From NCBI RefSeq assembly GCF_001427665.1, contig NZ_LMHC01000012.1, positions 474,704 to 538,703 on the forward strand: 64,000 nt of DNA, in the 5' to 3' direction. The position numbers were made by a program, and so were the translations under genes. The notes beneath the pieces are model-generated. The model saw only the letters and a list, made by a program, of their open reading frames with translations. It had not been told where the DNA came from and made no database searches. Below are positions 25,940 to 37,400 of this stretch, in pieces; position 1 is the first letter of the stretch; every line of letters starts with the position of its first letter. This stretch comes from Caulobacter sp. Root655 (GTDB taxonomy: Bacteria; Pseudomonadota; Alphaproteobacteria; Caulobacterales; Caulobacteraceae).

Positions 25940-27157
25940 CTACAGCTCCAGCAGCAGACGCTGCGGGTCTTCCAGGGCTTCCTTGACCTTCACCAGGAAG
26001 GTCACGGCGCCCTGGCCGTCGACCACCCGGTGGTCGTAGCTCAGCGCCAGGTACATCATCGGCCGGATCTCGATCTTGCCGTTGACGACCATGGCCCGCT
26101 CCTTGATCGCGTGCATGCCCAGGATGCCCGACTGCGGCGCGTTGAGGATCGGGGTCGACATCAGCGAGCCGTAGATGCCGCCGTTGGTGATGGTGAAGGT
26201 GCCGCCCTGCATGTCCTCGATGGCCAGCTGGCCGTCGCGGGCCTTCTTGCCCAAGGCGCCGATGCCCTTTTCGATCTCGGCCAGGCTCAGCTGGTCGGCG
26301 TCGCGGACGACTGGAACCACCAGGCCCTTCTCGGTGCCGACGGCGACGCCGATGTCGTAGTGGTTCTTGTAGACGATGTCGGTCCCGTCGATCTCGGCGT
26401 TGACGTCCGGCACGGCCTTCAGGGCGGCCACGACGGCCTTGGTGAAGAAGCTCATGAAGCCCAGCTTCACGCCGTGCTTCTTCTCGAAGATGTCCTTGTA
26501 CTGGCCGCGCAGGGCCATCACCGCCGTCATGTCGACCTCGTTGAAGGTCGTCAGCATGGCGGCGTTGTTCTGGGCTTCCTTCAGGCGGCGGGCGATCGTC
26601 TGACGCAGGCGCGTCATCTTCACCCGCTCTTCGCGCTCGTGGATGGCGCGCGGCGCGGCCGGAGCGGCGACGGGGGCCGGGGCGTTGGCGCGGGCTTCCA
26701 GGGCGGCCAGGGCGTCGCCCTTGGTCACCCGGCCGTCCTTGCCGGTGCCGGCGACGGCCGACAGGTCGAGGTTGTTCTCGGCGGCGATACGAGCCGGGGC
26801 CGGGCTGACCGGAGCGGCGGTCACCGGAGCGGCGGCGGCGACAGGCGCCGGGGCGGGCGTGGGAGCCGGCGTCGGGGCGGCGGCCTTGGGCGCGGCGGCG
26901 GCGGTCGCGGCGGTCGCGACGCCGCCTTCGGTCACCACGCCCAGCACGGTCCCGGGAACCACGGTCGCGCCTTCCTCGGCGCTGATCGACGCCAGGACGC
27001 CGTCGGCCGGAGCCACGACTTCAAGGCTGACCTTGTCGGTTTCCAGTTCGACGAGCAGTTCGTCCTTCTTCACCGCCTCCCCGGCCTTCTTGGTCCAGCG
27101 CGCCACCGTCGCTTCGGTGACGGATTCGCCGAGGGCGGGGGTCATGATGTCGGCCAT
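25940..27157 (-). CDS. sucB: 2-oxoglutarate dehydrogenase E2, dihydrolipoyl succinyltransferase
   Basis: A 405-residue E2 core protein of the 2-oxoglutarate dehydrogenase complex. One lipoyl domain (about 1-77) carries the attachment Lys in E-T-D-K-V-S-L. An Ala/Pro hinge follows, then a peripheral subunit-binding domain (about 115-150: [11 protein letters not shown]) and the catalytic domain with S-Y-D-H-R-V-V-D-G. Succinyl transfer to CoA occurs here. Last gene of sucCDAB; a terminator follows. Confidence 0.95.
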   Translation of the reverse strand: MADIMTPALGESVTEATVARWTKKAGEAVKKDELLVELETDKVSLEVVAPADGVLASISAEEGATVVPGTVLGVVTEGGVATAATAAAAPKAAAPTPAPTPAPAPVAAAAPVTAAPVSPAPARIAAENNLDLSAVAGTGKDGRVTKGDALAALEARANAPAPVAAPAAPRAIHEREERVKMTRLRQTIARRLKEAQNNAAMLTTFNEVDMTAVMALRGQYKDIFEKKHGVKLGFMSFFTKAVVAALKAVPDVNAEIDGTDIVYKNHYDIGVAVGTEKGLVVPVVRDADQLSLAEIEKGIGALGKKARDGQLAIEDMQGGTFTITNGGIYGSLMSTPILNAPQSGILGMHAIKERAMVVNGKIEIRPMMYLALSYDHRVVDGQGAVTFLVKVKEALEDPQRLLLEL

Positions 27158-27252
27158 GTGGGGTTCCGATGTCTCTTCTGGGTTCGGTTCGTAGTCTTGG
27201 CCCGCCCTCGTCCTTCGACAAGCCCGGGATGAGGGCGGCGGGGTTTAGGTGG

Positions 27253-30216
27253 TCAGGCGAAAGCTTCGGTGAGGAAGTTTTCGAGTTCCTTCAGGTGGCG
27301 GCTCATCATGCCGGCGGCCGTCGAGGCCGAGGCGGGACGACCCACGTAGCGGGCGCGCTTGGCCTTGACGTCCAGGCGGTCGAGGCTGAGCTCGAGCCAC
27401 GGATCGACGAAGGTCCAGCCGCCCATGTTCTTGGGCTCTTCCTGGCACCAGACCAGTTCGGCGTTCTTGAAGCGGCCGAGCACGCCCAGCACCGACTTCA
27501 GCGGCCACGGATAGAACTGCTCCAGGCGCACGATGTAGACGTCGTCGCGGCCGGCCTTGGCCCGGGCGTCGATCAGGTCGAAATAGACCTTGCCCGAGCA
27601 GGCGATGACGCGGGTGATCTTGTCGTCGCTCTTCAGCTTGATCCCGCCGACGTCGCAGCCGGCCTCGGCCCCGTCGATCATCACGCGGTGGAAGCTGGAG
27701 CCCTCGGCCATGTCGGCCAGGTTGGAGACCGCCTTCTTGTGACGCAGCAGGCTCTTGGGCGTCATGACGATCAAGGGCTTGCGGAACTCGCGGTGCATCT
27801 GGCGACGCAGGGCGTGGAAGTAGTTGGCCGGGGTGGTGCAGTTGACCACCTGCATGTTGTCCTCGGCGCACGACTGCAGGAAGCGTTCCAGGCGGGCCGA
27901 GCTGTGCTCGGGGCCCTGGCCTTCGTAGCCGTGCGGCAGCAGCATGGTCAGGCCGCTCATCCGCAGCCACTTACGTTCGCCCGAGCTGATGAACTGGTCG
28001 ATGACCACCTGGGCGCCGTTCACGAAGTCGCCGAACTGGCCTTCCCACAGGGTCATGGTGTTGGGGTCGGCCAGCGAGAAGCCGTACTCGAAGCCCAGCA
28101 CCGCCTCTTCCGACAGGGCCGAGTCGATGACCTCGTAGTGGGCCTGGCCGGGGCGGATGTTGTTGAGCGGCGTGTAGTGCTCTTCGGTCGTCTGGTCGAT
28201 GATGTCGGAATGGCGCTGGGTGAAGGTGCCGCGCACGCTGTCCTGGCCGGACAGGCGGACGGGGAAGCCCTCGTCGAGCAGGGTGGCGAAGGCCAGGTGT
28301 TCGGCCGTGCCCCAGTCGATGTTCTCGCCCTTCTCGATCGCCTCGCGACGGTTGTCGATGACGCGCTTGACGGTCTTGTGGGCGTTCAGGCGCTCGGGGA
28401 TCGTGGTGATCTGGCGGCCGATCTCCAGCAGCTTGGTCTTGGCGACGTCGGTCTTGCCCTTGCGCTCTTCGTCGCCGGGCAGGGCCAGGCCCTTCCACTT
28501 GCCGTCCAGCCAGTCGGCCTTGTTGGCCTTGTAGGCCTTGCCGGCGTCGAATTCCTTGTCGAGGAAGGTCTCGAACTCGGTCACCCAACCGTCGACCTCG
28601 GCTTGCGAGGCCACGCCCTCGGCGATCAGCCGGCGGCCGTAGATCTCGCGGGTCGAGATGTGGTCCTTGATCTTGGCGTACATCAAGGGCTGGGTCATCG
28701 TCGGGTCGTCACCTTCGTTGTGACCGAACCGGCGGTAGCAGAACATGTCGATGACCACGTCCTTGCCGAACATCTGGCGATATTCGGTCGAGACCTTGGC
28801 CGCGAAGACCACGGCCTCGGGGTCGTCGCCGTTGACGTGGAAGATCGGGGCTTCGACCATCAGCGCCACGTCCGAGGGATAGGGCGAGCTGCGCGAGTAG
28901 CGCGGGTTGGTCGTGAAGCCGATCTGGTTGTTGACGATGAAGTGGACGGTGCCGCCCGTGCGGTAGCCCTTCAGGCCCGACAGGGTGAAGCACTCGGCCA
29001 CCACGCCCTGGCCGGCGAAGGCCGCGTCGCCGTGCAGCAGCAGCGGCAGCACGTGGCCGCGACCGGCGTCGGGCTGTTCGCGCAGGGTGAAGGCCTGCTT
29101 GGCGCGGGCCTTGCCGATCACCACCGGGTTGACGATTTCCAGGTGCGACGGGTTGGCGGTCAGCGACAGGTGGACCTTGTTGTCGTCGAACTCACGGTCC
29201 GACGAGGCGCCCATGTGATACTTGACGTCGCCCGAACCCTCGACGTCCGACGGCAGGCTCGAGCCGCCTTGGAACTCGTGGAAGATCACGTGGTAGGGCT
29301 TGCCCATCACGGCGGCCAGCACGTTGAGGCGGCCGCGGTGCGGCATGCCCAGGACGATGTCCTTCACGCCCAGGGCGCCGCCGCGCTTGATGATCTGCTC
29401 CAGCGCCGGAATGCAGGCTTCGGCGCCGTCGAGGCCAAAACGCTTGGTGCCGGGGAAGCGCTTGTGCAGGAAGCGTTCGAAGCCCTCGGCCTCGATCAGC
29501 TTCTTGAGGATGGCGACCTTGCCCTCCTTGGAGAACACGATCTCCTTGTCGCGACCCTCGATGCGCTCCTGCAGCCAGGCCTTCTCGGCCGGGTCGGAGA
29601 TGTGCATGTACTGCACGCCGACATTGTCGCAGTAGGTGCGGCGCAGGATCGACAGGATCTCGCGGATCGTCGAGGTCTCGAGGCCCAGCACGAAGTCGAG
29701 GAAGATCGGACGGTCGTAGTCGGCTTCCGAGAAGCCGTAGGTCGAGGGGTCGAGCTCGGGGGCCGAGGCCTTGGGCTCCAGGCCCAGCGGGTCGAGGTTG
29801 GCGGCGAGGTGGCCGCGCATCCGGTAGGCCCGGATCATCATGATGGCGCGCAGGCTGTCCAGCGTGGCGGCGCGGACGGCTTCGGCGGAGGAGCCGGGGG
29901 CCTTGGCCTCGATGGCCTTGGTCATCTTGGCTTCGACGGCGGGGGCCACGGTCGGCCACAGGCCGTCGATGGCCGAAAGCCATTCGGGGCGGACGGCCGG
30001 CGCCTGCCGGGGCGTCCAGGCCGGGTCCTGCGCGGCGCGCTTGACCTGGTCGGCCTGGTCCGAGAGCGTGGCGAAGAACGCGGCCCAAGAGGGCTCGACC
30101 GAAGCGGGGTTCTCCGCCCACCGGGCGTAGAGATCCTCGACGAAAGCCGCATTGGCTCCGTAGAGGAACGAGGTCTCGGTCAAGACCTGATTGATGATAC
30201 CCGCGTCGTCCGCCAT
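27253..30216 (-). CDS. sucA: 2-oxoglutarate dehydrogenase E1
   Basis: A 987-residue thiamine-diphosphate enzyme that decarboxylates 2-oxoglutarate and passes succinyl to SucB. It has the N-terminal E2-binding stretch (S-F-L-Y-G-A-N-A-A-F-V-E-D-L-Y), G-M-P-H-R-G-R-L-N-V-L, G-D-A-A-F-A-G-Q-G-V-V (cofactor binding) and the C-terminal L-P-H-G-Y-E-G-Q-G-P-E-H-S-S-A-R. Length is standard for the family. It lies 95 bases upstream of sucB and 166 bases downstream of sucD; the latter gap contains a large hairpin and may carry an extra promoter. Confidence 0.96.
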   Translation of the reverse strand: MADDAGIINQVLTETSFLYGANAAFVEDLYARWAENPASVEPSWAAFFATLSDQADQVKRAAQDPAWTPRQAPAVRPEWLSAIDGLWPTVAPAVEAKMTKAIEAKAPGSSAEAVRAATLDSLRAIMMIRAYRMRGHLAANLDPLGLEPKASAPELDPSTYGFSEADYDRPIFLDFVLGLETSTIREILSILRRTYCDNVGVQYMHISDPAEKAWLQERIEGRDKEIVFSKEGKVAILKKLIEAEGFERFLHKRFPGTKRFGLDGAEACIPALEQIIKRGGALGVKDIVLGMPHRGRLNVLAAVMGKPYHVIFHEFQGGSSLPSDVEGSGDVKYHMGASSDREFDDNKVHLSLTANPSHLEIVNPVVIGKARAKQAFTLREQPDAGRGHVLPLLLHGDAAFAGQGVVAECFTLSGLKGYRTGGTVHFIVNNQIGFTTNPRYSRSSPYPSDVALMVEAPIFHVNGDDPEAVVFAAKVSTEYRQMFGKDVVIDMFCYRRFGHNEGDDPTMTQPLMYAKIKDHISTREIYGRRLIAEGVASQAEVDGWVTEFETFLDKEFDAGKAYKANKADWLDGKWKGLALPGDEERKGKTDVAKTKLLEIGRQITTIPERLNAHKTVKRVIDNRREAIEKGENIDWGTAEHLAFATLLDEGFPVRLSGQDSVRGTFTQRHSDIIDQTTEEHYTPLNNIRPGQAHYEVIDSALSEEAVLGFEYGFSLADPNTMTLWEGQFGDFVNGAQVVIDQFISSGERKWLRMSGLTMLLPHGYEGQGPEHSSARLERFLQSCAEDNMQVVNCTTPANYFHALRRQMHREFRKPLIVMTPKSLLRHKKAVSNLADMAEGSSFHRVMIDGAEAGCDVGGIKLKSDDKITRVIACSGKVYFDLIDARAKAGRDDVYIVRLEQFYPWPLKSVLGVLGRFKNAELVWCQEEPKNMGGWTFVDPWLELSLDRLDVKAKRARYVGRPASASTAAGMMSRHLKELENFLTEAFA

Positions 30217-30298
30217 CGTGTTCGCCTTAAGATCCGTTACGCACCCCTAGCCCAGGGCCGTAAATATAGTCTCTCATTCACCGGGCGCCCGCCGATCG

Positions 30299-30358
30299 GC
30301 GGGGCCCAGGTGATTTTTTCGGATCGTCGACTGGCGGTCGGAAAAACCTGGGCCCCGC
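30299..30358. other. Large hairpin between sucD and sucA
   Basis: Perfect 13-bp arms GCGGGGCCCAGGT (30299-30311) and its complement (30346-30358), extended inward by a T-rich/A-rich pairing, lie about 25 bases after the sucD stop. No T-run follows, so on the minus strand it looks like an attenuator or RNA-processing/stability hairpin rather than a full terminator. A TATATT about 50 bases before sucA could be a -10 element. Confidence 0.6.
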
Positions 30359-30382
30359 GTGGGGCGGGGTTTCGGTGTCGTC

Positions 30383-31267
30383 TTAGCCCTTGAGCACCTC
30401 GAGCAGGGTGTCGCCCAGGCGCGCCGGCGACGGCGAGACGCGGATGCCCGCGGCCTCCATCGCGGCGATCTTGTCTTCCGCGCCGCCCTTGCCGCCCGAA
30501 ATGATCGCGCCGGCGTGGCCCATGTGACGGCCGGGAGGGGCCGTGCGGCCGGCGATGAAGCCGACCATGGGTTTGCTGCGGCCGCGCTTGGCTTCGTCGG
30601 CGATGAACTGGGCGGCTTCCTCTTCGGCCGAGCCGCCGATTTCGCCGATCATGACGATCGACTTGGTGGCTTCGTCGGCCAGGAAGAGCTCAAGAATGTC
30701 GATGAACTCGGTGCCCTTGACCGGGTCGCCGCCGATGCCGACAGCCGTGGTCTGGCCCAGGCCCGCATTGGTGGTCTGGAACACCGCTTCATAGGTCAGG
30801 GTGCCCGAGCGCGAGACGACGCCGACCGAGCCGTTCGAGAAGATCGAACCCGGCATGATGCCGATCTTGCACTGGTTCGGGGTCAGGACGCCGGGGCAGT
30901 TGGGGCCGATCAGGCGCGACTTGCTGCCTTGCAGGGCCTTCTTCACCTTCACCATGTCCAGCACCGGGATGCCTTCGGTGATGCAGATGATCAGCGGGAT
31001 CTGCGCGTCGATGGCTTCCAGGATCGAGTCGGCCGCGAAGGGCGGCGGGACGTAGATCACCGAGGCGTCGGCGCCGGTGGCTTCGCGGGCTTCGCCGACC
31101 GTGTCGAACACCGGCAGGCCGATGTGGGTCTGGCCGCCTTTGCCGGGGGTCACGCCGCCGACCATCTTGGTGCCGTAGGCGATGGCCTGTTCGGAGTGGA
31201 ACGTGCCCTGGGCGCCGGTGATGCCCTGGCAGATGACCTTGGTTTCAGAACCGATGAGGATCGACAT
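30383..31267 (-). CDS. sucD: Succinyl-CoA synthetase alpha subunit
   Basis: A 294-residue subunit that binds CoA and carries the phosphohistidine of succinyl-CoA synthetase. It starts [17 protein letters not shown] with the CoA-binding Rossmann fold (G-G-V-T-P-G-K-G-G) and has the active-site His in G-H-A-G-A-I. Its ATG directly follows the sucC stop, without a gap. Full length. Confidence 0.96.
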   Translation of the reverse strand: MSILIGSETKVICQGITGAQGTFHSEQAIAYGTKMVGGVTPGKGGQTHIGLPVFDTVGEAREATGADASVIYVPPPFAADSILEAIDAQIPLIICITEGIPVLDMVKVKKALQGSKSRLIGPNCPGVLTPNQCKIGIMPGSIFSNGSVGVVSRSGTLTYEAVFQTTNAGLGQTTAVGIGGDPVKGTEFIDILELFLADEATKSIVMIGEIGGSAEEEAAQFIADEAKRGRSKPMVGFIAGRTAPPGRHMGHAGAIISGGKGGAEDKIAAMEAAGIRVSPSPARLGDTLLEVLKG

Positions 31268-32467
31268 TTAGCGAGCACCCTTCACGGCGGCGACGATCTT
31301 TTCGGCGCCGTCGGACAGATCGTTGGCGGCGATGACGTTCAGGCCGCTTTCCGAGATGATTTTCTTACCCAGTTCGACGTTCGTGCCCTCGAGGCGCACG
31401 ACCAGCGGAACCGTCAGCCCGACTTCCTTCACCGCGGCGATGACGCCCTCGGCGATGATGTCGCAGCGCATGATGCCGCCGAAGATGTTGACCAGGATGC
31501 CTTTGACGGCTGGGTCGGCGGTGATGATCTTGAAGGCCGCGGTGACCTTCTCCTTGCTGGCGCCGCCGCCGACATCGAGGAAGTTGGCCGGCTCGGCGCC
31601 GTACAGCTTGATGATGTCCATGGTGGCCATGGCCAGGCCCGCGCCGTTGACCATGCAGCCGATTTCGCCGTCCAGGGCGATGTAGGCGAGGTCGAACTTG
31701 CTGGCTTCGATTTCCTTGGGGTCTTCCTCGGTCTCGTCGCGCAGCTCGCGGATGTCCGGATGGCGGAACAGCGAGTTGCCGTCGAACGACACCTTGGCGT
31801 CCAGCACCCGCAGATGATCGTCGGCGGTGACGATCAGCGGGTTCACTTCCAGCATGGCCATGTCCTTGGCCAGGAACGCCGCATAGAGCTGGTTCAGCAG
31901 GGTGGCGGCTTCCTTGGCGAGGCCGCCGGTCAGGCCCAGGGCCTTGGCCAGGGCGCGCGCGTGGGTCGGCCAGACGCCGGTCGCCGGGTCGATCGAGAAG
32001 CTGTGGATCTTCTCGGGGGTGTCGTGGGCGACGTCCTCGATATCCATGCCGCCTTCGGTCGAGGCGACCACCGAGACCATCGAGGTCTCGCGGTCGACCA
32101 GCAGCGACAGGTAGAATTCCTTGGCGATCGCCGCGCCTTCTTCGATGTAGAGGCGGTTGACCTGCTTGCCCTTGGGGCCGGTCTGGTGGGTCACCAGCAC
32201 GCGGCCGAGCATTTCCTCGGCGCAGGCCTTGACGTCGGCGACCGACTTGACGACGCGGACGCCGCCCTTGGCGTCGGGGCCCAGGCCCTCGAACTTGCCC
32301 TTGCCGCGGCCACCGGCGTGGATCTGGCTTTTGACGACGAACACCGGACCACCCAGCTTCTCAGCGGCGGCGACGGCTTCCTCGACGGTAAAGGCGGGAT
32401 AGCCGCGCGGAACTGGGGCGCCGAACTCCGCGAGGACGGCTTTGGCTTGGTGTTCGTGAATGTTCAT
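31268..32467 (-). CDS. sucC: Succinyl-CoA synthetase beta subunit
   Basis: A 399-residue ATP-grasp subunit that binds the nucleotide and succinate. It opens with M-N-I-H-E-H-Q-A-K, contains [12 protein letters not shown] and E-V-N-P-L, and ends with the C-terminal ligase domain ([10 protein letters not shown]). First gene of sucCDAB. The ATG at 32467 is chosen by family alignment; an upstream in-frame ATG at 32536 overlaps the promoter and adds an Arg-rich stretch. Confidence 0.96.
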   Translation of the reverse strand: MNIHEHQAKAVLAEFGAPVPRGYPAFTVEEAVAAAEKLGGPVFVVKSQIHAGGRGKGKFEGLGPDAKGGVRVVKSVADVKACAEEMLGRVLVTHQTGPKGKQVNRLYIEEGAAIAKEFYLSLLVDRETSMVSVVASTEGGMDIEDVAHDTPEKIHSFSIDPATGVWPTHARALAKALGLTGGLAKEAATLLNQLYAAFLAKDMAMLEVNPLIVTADDHLRVLDAKVSFDGNSLFRHPDIRELRDETEEDPKEIEASKFDLAYIALDGEIGCMVNGAGLAMATMDIIKLYGAEPANFLDVGGGASKEKVTAAFKIITADPAVKGILVNIFGGIMRCDIIAEGVIAAVKEVGLTVPLVVRLEGTNVELGKKIISESGLNVIAANDLSDGAEKIVAAVKGAR

Positions 32468-32507
32468 GAGGGACCGGTCTCGGCGACGGCTTCTGAAATG
32501 TGGCCGG

Positions 32508-32536
32508 GTTATAGGAGCGCTATTTCGCAGGCGCAA
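32508..32536 (-). promoter_or_regulatory. Probable sigma-70-type promoter of sucCDAB
   Basis: On the minus strand TTGCGC, 17 bases, TATAAC, with the -10 ending 41 bases before the sucC ATG. Both hexamers and the spacing fit a housekeeping promoter. The rest of the gap up to 32714 shows no other strong signal. Confidence 0.6.
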
Positions 32537-32714
32537 CCGCGCTTGGACCGATTACGCCGCTCTTGTGTAAAAGTGGGCTGAAGTCGTCCACCCTCGGAAT
32601 GGGTTGGACTTTTCTCGCAATCGTGAGCTTCCGGAACTTCAACCGCCGCTTTGCCGAGCCTTTGGCGAATGCGTCTAGGTTACCGCTACCATTGAGGCAG
32701 TTCGACCCCGGCGG

Positions 32715-34340
32715 TCAGCCGCCCGGCTTGGCGGCGGCGACCGGCGGTTTCGCACCCGGTCGGGCGATCGCGTACATCTCCCAGGCGATCTGGTCGAGCA
32801 GCGCCCGGTCGTCGTCGCCGATCACATAGAGGTCGAAGTGGGTGCGACCCTCCAGGTAGCGGAAGTCGGTCTTCGCGCCGAGCCCCTTCATCACCGCCTC
32901 CAGCCGATGGGCCGCGCCGTCCAGATAGAAGGTGTCGGCCGCGCCGACGATCAGGTGGACCTTGCCGTCCAGGTCGGGCTTCAGAGCCGGCCAGTCGCGC
33001 TTCAGCCACTCGGCGATGTCGTAGTGGTCGCGCCAATAGGCGGCGACGACGGGATCGACCGCGCCGGTCGCCCGGTCGAACAGCGGCATGGGCCGGCCGT
33101 CGGGCCCGCGCGGCGAGAACACCCAGTCGAACGAGCGCATCTGGCCGCCATACTCGCCCAGCGCCTCCTCCATCAGCGTGGCGTCGCGTGACGAGGCCAG
33201 GACCTTGCCCTTGTCGCGGGCGATCGGCCAGGTCGAGCCGTCGGGCTTGAAATAGATGTTGGCGCCGGCGGCATAGAGGTCGACGCCGCTGAAGTCGTGG
33301 AAGTCGCTGGGGTCGGGCGAGGTCGACCACGTGCCGCCGAACACCTTGGGATAACGGGTCTGCAGCCACAGGGTCGCCCAGCCGCCGGAGGAATGGCCGT
33401 TCAGAAAGCGGCCGCCGGCCTTGGCGTCCATGCGCCAGTGCTTCTCGAGGTCGGGGATCAGCTCCTCGGTGAGCGCCGTCCCCCAAGGGCCGTTGTTGAC
33501 GCCGTCGGCGAACTCGTGCGTGCCGGTGGCGCTGCTCTCGTCCAGCAGCACCCAGATCATCGGCGGCGCCCTACCCTTGGCCATGCCGTCGAACACGCTC
33601 GCCCCGACGCCGACCAGCGAGTTGGCGGTCCCGCCGAAGCCGGTGGTGTAATAGACGGTCGGATAGCGGTCCTTGCCGGCCTCGTAGCCCGGCGGCGTCA
33701 CCACCCAGCCCTTCAGGGTGATCGGCCGGCCCCAGAAGGCGCTGAGCGCCGGGCTGACGAAGGCGATCTCGTGGGCGTGCGGCCGCAGCGCGACCCGCAG
33801 CGCCCGGCGCTGCTCGGGGACGCTGGCCGGCAGGTTCCAGGGATCGGTCGCCGGCTCGATGGTTTCCAGGGTCAGCTTGGTTCCGGCCGCCAGCGGCAGC
33901 TTCAGCTCGACCACCGGGCTGACCAGGTCGCCTGGGCCCCGGCTGTTATAGTTGTAGCTGTGGTTCTGATCGAGCACCGCCTGCACGGCGTAGTCGCCGG
34001 GCGGCAGCTGGGAAAAGGCCTGGGGCGCGGCGACGCCGTCCAGGTCGATATCGATCACCGCGCCCGGCTGGACGGTGGCGACCTCGCGGGCCGAGATGTT
34101 GCCCTTCTCGGCCCCGAACGGATCGGGCTCGACCCGGGTGACCTTGCCGTCCTTGGCGGCCGCCTTGGCCGCGGCCAGCGGCTGGGCGAAAACCAGCAGG
34201 CGGCCCGAGACCGGCGTCTGGATTTGCGGGCCGAGCTGGACCTGGAGGATCGGATGCCCGCCCGTCGGCGCCTCCGCCGCGAAGGCGTCGGCCCCGCTCG
34301 CCGTCGCCAACATCAGGGCCGCCGCAATCGCCGCTCGCAT
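32715..34340 (-). CDS. Secreted esterase (esterase D/enterochelin-esterase type)
   Basis: A 541-residue exported hydrolase. A signal peptide (about 1-21, ending A-D-A-F-A) is followed by a roughly 180-residue beta-rich N-terminal domain and an esterase-type alpha/beta-hydrolase domain. The nucleophile elbow is N-G-H-S-S-G-G, and a late G-R-T-H-F-D supplies the probable catalytic His. The closest known types are ferri-siderophore (Fes-like) and feruloyl esterases; the natural substrate is not shown. GGGAAG precedes the ATG at 34340. Confidence 0.75.
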   Translation of the reverse strand: MRAAIAAALMLATASGADAFAAEAPTGGHPILQVQLGPQIQTPVSGRLLVFAQPLAAAKAAAKDGKVTRVEPDPFGAEKGNISAREVATVQPGAVIDIDLDGVAAPQAFSQLPPGDYAVQAVLDQNHSYNYNSRGPGDLVSPVVELKLPLAAGTKLTLETIEPATDPWNLPASVPEQRRALRVALRPHAHEIAFVSPALSAFWGRPITLKGWVVTPPGYEAGKDRYPTVYYTTGFGGTANSLVGVGASVFDGMAKGRAPPMIWVLLDESSATGTHEFADGVNNGPWGTALTEELIPDLEKHWRMDAKAGGRFLNGHSSGGWATLWLQTRYPKVFGGTWSTSPDPSDFHDFSGVDLYAAGANIYFKPDGSTWPIARDKGKVLASSRDATLMEEALGEYGGQMRSFDWVFSPRGPDGRPMPLFDRATGAVDPVVAAYWRDHYDIAEWLKRDWPALKPDLDGKVHLIVGAADTFYLDGAAHRLEAVMKGLGAKTDFRYLEGRTHFDLYVIGDDDRALLDQIAWEMYAIARPGAKPPVAAAKPGG

Positions 34341-34408
34341 GGTGTCTTCCCGCTCTGATCTTGACCGAAGCTAGGCCACGGCGGCGGCGGGCTGGCAAGC
34401 CTGGGGCC

Positions 34409-37400
34409 CTACCCTCCGGTCTTGACCGTGGCCGTGGCCCGGCGCTCCAGCTTGCCCCAGCCGACCCGGCCACCGCGCGCGGCGGTCAGCACCGACTTGA
34501 CGACGACGTAGTACATCAGCTGCCGGTAGCCGAAGCGCTGCACCGGCAGGTAGGGCAGGTCGGCCCACGGCGCGCGCTTCTCCAGGGCCATGCCCAGGGC
34601 CCCGGCCGACAGGTCGACCAGGATGAACACCGCCCAGTAGAGCAGCCCCCGGATGGTGTCGTCGGGCGACCACTCCACCGGATGGGCGATCGCGCCATAG
34701 ACACCGGAGATCAGGCTCCAGACCACCGCCAGATCGACCAGGGGCGCGGCGACGGCCAGCAGGATCTGGAACAGCCAGATCTGCGGCAGGGCCACGAAGC
34801 CCAGGGCCGGGGTCTTGGAGTTGAACAGGGCCGCGCGGTGCTTCCAGACGCATTGCAGGGTGCCGAACGACCAGCGGAAACGCTGCTTGAGCAGGCCAGC
34901 GACCGTGTCGGGGGCCTCGGTGAAGGCCTGGGCGGCCGGGTCGAAGGCCACCTTCCAGCCGGCCCGCTGGCAGGCGATGGTCAGGTCCTGGTCCTCGGCC
35001 AGGGTGTCGGACGGATAGCCGCCCAGTTCGTCCAACACGCTCTTGCGCCAGGCCCCGACCGCGCCCGGCACCACGGTCACCGCGCCCAGGGCCGACAGCG
35101 CCCGGCGCTCCAGGTTCTGGGCGGTGACATATTCCAGCGCCTGCCAGCGGGTGACCATGTTCACCCGGTTGCCGACGATGGCGTTGCCGGCCACCGCGCC
35201 GATCCGCGGATCCTGGAACCAGCGCACCAGCCGGCCGATGGTCTTGGGTGGGAACAGGGTGTCGGCGTCCAGGGCGACGACATAGTCGCCCTTGGCCACG
35301 GCCAGGCCGCGGTTGACGGCCCGGGCCTTGCCGCCGTTCTCGAAGCTCATCAGCATGACGCGCGGATCATCGCCATGCGCCTTGCGTACCGCGTCCGCCG
35401 TGCCGTCCGACGAACCGTCGTCCAGCACCAGCACCTCGATATTGCGCCATTCCGATTCCAGAATCCGCGCCACCGAGGCGGCGATCACCTTCTCCTCGTT
35501 GAAGCAGGGGATCAGCACGCTGACCAGCGGGCCATTTTCCGGATCGAGGTTCTCCGGGCTTTCGTGGGTCCAGCGATGGACCAAGGCCAGGCAGGCCAGG
35601 AACACCAGCCGCGCCAGGCCCAGGGCGATGGCGGTCAGGAACAGGGCGGTGAGCGCGGTCTTCAGTGTACGGAACAAGCCGAAGCCAACCCGATCCAGGG
35701 TCAGGGCCACCGGGTCGCGGTCGCTGACCGGCATCACCTGGGCGGGCGTCATGCCGGCCAGCTCGCCGACCGTCACCAGGCGGTAGCCACGGGCCCGGAT
35801 GGCGTCGATCAGGCCCGGCAGCGCCGCGACGGTGTTGGCCCGGTTGCCGCCGGCGTCGTGCAGCAGCACCACCTGGCCGGGCCGGTCGCCGGGATGGTCG
35901 AGTCGTTCCAGGGTGCGGTCGATGATCGTCTGGGACGGCGGCTTCTGCCAATCGTCGGGGTCGATGCGCAGGCCGACGACCAGATAGCCCAGAGTCTGGG
36001 CGATCACCAGCGGCGCCACCTCGTGCGGGGTCGAGGGCTCGGCGTCGCCGAAGAACGGCGGACGGAACAGCCGCATCGAGCGGCCGGTGATCACCTCGAA
36101 CAGGCGCTGGGTAGCGTTCAGCTCGACGTCGGTCTGGGCGATCGGAATTTCGCCGATGTTGGGGTGGGTCCAGGTGTGGCTGCCGACGTCGTGCCCCTCG
36201 GCCACTTCCCGCTTCACCAGGTCGGGCCGGGTCTGCATGTTCTCGCCGATGACGAAGAAGGTGGCCGGGGCCCGCTTCTCTTTCAGGATGTCGAGAATCT
36301 TCGAGGTCCAGCGGGCGTCGGGGCCGTCGTCGAAGGTCAGGGCCACCAGGCCCGGCTTCTGGCCGTAGCGTTCGATGACGTAGGAGCTGGGGATGGCGTC
36401 GTAGCTCTGGTCGGCGATCAGGCCGGTGTCGGGATCGAAGGTCAGGGTCCGCTTGCCGGGGGTGGGCAGGGCCGAGACCCGCAGCACCTCGCCGCCGCCG
36501 TCGAAATCGACGCTCTGGCCCGCCGGGATCCGCGTCAGGGCGGTGGCCGAGGCCTGGCCGTAGGGCTTGCCCAGCACGCTCCAGACGCCGGGGTCCTCCA
36601 TGCCCATCCGCCACAGGCCGTAGCCGCGCGGCCGCCAGCCGTCGGTGACCTTGACCTGGTTGAACAGGGTCGTGGCGTCCAGGAACCACACCTTGTGCTT
36701 GCCGCCGCCGTCGTCGACATAGTCGTAGGTCGGGTTCAGCGCGTTCTCGTCCATGGCGATGTCGGCGCCGGCGTCCTGGGCGTTGCGCATCGCCTCGTGG
36801 AAGGTCACCGCGTCGCCGGCGACGGGCTTGCCGCCCTCCGTCTTGCCCAGCGTCCAGTCATAGCCGTAGGCGCCCAGCGCCAGGATGGCGCGAGCCGGGT
36901 CCAGTTGCGCGAAATCCTTGGCCAGCTCGGTCTCGTACCAGTCCTGGCCGGCGTTGGGGCCGGGATCGCCGCCGGCGTAATGCTGGTCGTAGGCCATCAG
37001 CACCAGGGTGTCGGCGGCGTCCTGCAGGCGCTTCAGCGGCCAGCCCTGGCCGTCGAACGGCGCGGTGACCCAGACCTCGCGACCCTGGGGCTTCAGGACG
37101 GCGCGCGCCTCGTCCAGCAGCTTGGAATAGTTCGCCAGGCCCTTGTCCGACAGGTTCTCCAGGTCGAAGACATAGCCGCCGTAGCCGCGCTTGACGGCCA
37201 GGTCGGCCAGGCCGGCCACCAGCTTGCGGCGCGCCGCCGGATCGGCCAGCAGGGCGTCGGCCAGCGGACCGTCGAACCTGGCGTTGGCCGAGTTGTGGAC
37301 CAGCGGCAGCACGGCGGGATGGTTGGCCGCGGCGGCGATGCGGGCCACGCCCTGCGGGTCGTCGTCCACCGTCACGTCGCCGGCCGAGCCCTTCAGCGCC

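Noticed and set aside
27169..30393. Plus-strand open frame of over 1000 codons opposite sucA
   Set aside because: It is the mirror of a well-conserved gene in high-G+C DNA. Its translation is low-complexity (Ala, Gly, Val, His, Asp, Gln) and has no domain.
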